Of a DNA stretch of 6,597 nt, positions 5,766 through 6,597 are shown one piece after another. The stretch spans positions 1 to 6,597 of the forward strand of contig JANQGL010000334.1 of NCBI GenBank assembly GCA_028277325.1. Direction: 5' to 3'. Position 1 is the stretch's first letter. Each line of letters begins with the position of its first letter. The stretch comes from Magnetospira sp. (lineage in GTDB: Bacteria > Pseudomonadota > Alphaproteobacteria > Rhodospirillales > Magnetospiraceae). The notes under the pieces were generated by a model. It worked only from the letters and a program-made list of their open reading frames with translations. It did not search any database and had not been told where the DNA came from. The translations under genes and the position numbers were made by a program.

Positions 5766-5820
5766 GTTGTCCGGGCGTCGGAAACCTCGCTCCACAGCCG
5801 TCCCCTGGACTCGACGGGTC

Positions 5821-6306
5821 ATGCGGATCGACGATTGGAAACCGGAATTCAGCGTCGGGGTCCACAGCCTGGACACCGACCACAAGCTGCTCATCAGCCT
5901 GATGAAGCAGTTCGAGGACGCGTTCGCCGGGGACCACGACCAGCAGTACGTCACCGTGCTGAGCATTCTCAACGCCCTGCTCGACTACACCGGCTATCAC
6001 TTCGGGCGCGAGGAATCGATGATGTCGGCCGTCCGCTACCCGGACCTTGTCGCCCACCGCGCCGCCCACAACGAGATCACCGCCAACCTGGTCAAGCTGC
6101 GCGACGACTTCGAGCGCGACCCCGCCAGGGTGTCCACGGCGCGGTTCGAAGAGACGCTGATCGAATCCTTCTATCGACATCTGACCGAGATCGACAGGGC
6201 CTACATGCCCTACATGGCGGCACGCCGCAACCTCGCCGCGATCGCCAACGACGCGTTCGTGCATCGCGAGGACGACGACGGCCTCCTGTTCATCGACGCG
6301 GACTGA
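5821..6306 (+). CDS. Bacteriohemerythrin (hemerythrin-like non-heme di-iron protein)
   Basis: Small cytoplasmic four-helix-bundle protein, 161 residues, expected to bind O2 at a di-iron centre and serve in oxygen delivery, sensing or iron/NO handling. All seven family ligands are visible: His21 (LDTDH), His60 and Glu64 (YHFGREE), His79 and His83 (HRAAH), and His120 and Asp125 (HLTEID). The N-terminal pattern WKPEFSVGVHSLDTDH is typical. Residues 132-161 extend past the bundle in an acidic tail ending DDDGLLFIDAD, somewhat longer than the simplest single-domain members. No signalling domain is fused. ATG at 5821 is chosen because the family N-terminus begins there; the open frame continues upstream without homology. 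The Shine-Dalgarno is weak. The next gene starts 5 nt after its stop, suggesting co-transcription. Confidence 0.93.
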   Translation: MRIDDWKPEFSVGVHSLDTDHKLLISLMKQFEDAFAGDHDQQYVTVLSILNALLDYTGYHFGREESMMSAVRYPDLVAHRAAHNEITANLVKLRDDFERDPARVSTARFEETLIESFYRHLTEIDRAYMPYMAARRNLAAIANDAFVHREDDDGLLFIDAD

Positions 6307-6311
6307 GGATC

Positions 6312-6597
6312 ATGACCGAATCCGCTCTCCTGACCGCCGTCGCCGACGGCATCGCCACCCTCACCCTCAATCGGCCGGACAAGTTCAATGCCTTGTCGGG
6401 CGACCTGGTCGGCGCCCTGGAGGAGCGGATCGGCGCCCTGGCCGAGGACAGAGCCGTGCGCGTGGTGGTGATCGCGGCCAACGGACGCGCGTTCTGCGCC
6501 GGCCACGATCTCCGCGAACTGCGCGAGATGCCCGACGCGGAGGCCGCGCGGCGCCTGTTCACCCGCACCGCGCGCCTGATGGTCGACCTCACCCGGC
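6312..6597 (+). CDS. Enoyl-CoA hydratase/isomerase (crotonase) family protein (partial, N-terminal 95 residues)
   Basis: N-terminal part of a crotonase-fold enzyme acting on acyl-CoA thioesters; the right edge cuts the gene, and the full family length is about 260 residues. Visible features are the first strand ADGIATLTLNRPDKFNALS (11-29), and the strand RVVVIAANGRAFCAGHDLREL (53-73), whose alanine-glycine pair supplies the oxyanion hole for the thioester carbonyl. The AGHDLRE form resembles the ECHDC3-like branch more than the classic AGADI of FadB/EchA. The catalytic acidic residues that decide hydratase versus isomerase or hydrolase lie outside the window, so the reaction cannot be fixed. 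ATG at 6312 is supported by GAGG 4 nt upstream, overlapping the hemerythrin stop region. Translation is likely coupled with the hemerythrin gene. Confidence 0.9.
   Translation, partial: MTESALLTAVADGIATLTLNRPDKFNALSGDLVGALEERIGALAEDRAVRVVVIAANGRAFCAGHDLRELREMPDAEAARRLFTRTARLMVDLTR

Larger units (their letters stand above)
5495..5820. other. 326-bp divergent intergenic region between rplM and the hemerythrin gene
   Basis: The left third is the GC-rich rplM leader with two adjacent hairpins. About 5589-5650 is a markedly AT-rich island with the rplM -35 box at its left edge and two small inverted repeats. About 5650-5820 is mixed sequence with a candidate promoter for the hemerythrin gene. An open frame runs through the right part into hemerythrin, but its translation matches nothing recognisable. 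No RNA gene is evident. Confidence 0.6.

Noticed and set aside
5578..5820. N-terminal extension of the hemerythrin frame by 81 codons
   Set aside because: The extension overlaps the rplM promoter, begins in the AT-rich island, and has no hemerythrin-like sequence. The family N-terminus begins at the ATG at 5821.

Overview
The window is a GC-rich, densely coded chromosomal segment. It most resembles an alphaproteobacterium, perhaps a Rhodospirillales-type organism. This rests on the base composition, the Ala-rich N-terminal extension of ribosomal protein S9, the sequence style of L13 and S9, and a secreted caspase-like protein with a peptidoglycan-binding domain. The placement is inference from protein character, since no rRNA is present.

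Layout: 1-2417 (minus strand) is a compact high-affinity amino-acid ABC transporter operon in the order livH-livM-livG. livG runs off the left edge. livH and livM are 1 nt apart, and livM and livG share an ATGA overlap. At 2601-4160 (minus) lies a secreted caspase-family (C14) protein with an intact His/Cys pair, a helical module and a PG_binding_1 domain. Its own candidate promoter lies at 4191-4219. At 4530-5494 (minus) is the rplM-rpsI ribosomal operon (L13, S9). It ends in a textbook intrinsic terminator (4473-4500) and starts from a strong-looking promoter (5567-5594), followed by a structured leader (5520-5555).

From 5821 the right end reads on the plus strand: a bacteriohemerythrin with all seven iron ligands, then, 5 nt after its stop, the start of a crotonase-family (enoyl-CoA hydratase/isomerase) gene cut by the right edge. 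The 326-bp divergent region between rplM and the hemerythrin holds an unusually AT-rich island with two small inverted repeats.

The minus-strand genes form at least three transcription units: rplM-rpsI, the caspase gene, and livHMG. The hemerythrin and crotonase genes probably form a fourth. No tRNA, rRNA, CRISPR array, insertion sequence or phage gene is visible. Most of the window is ordinary housekeeping and transport content. The least ordinary parts are the envelope-targeted caspase and the regulatory DNA around it and upstream of rplM.
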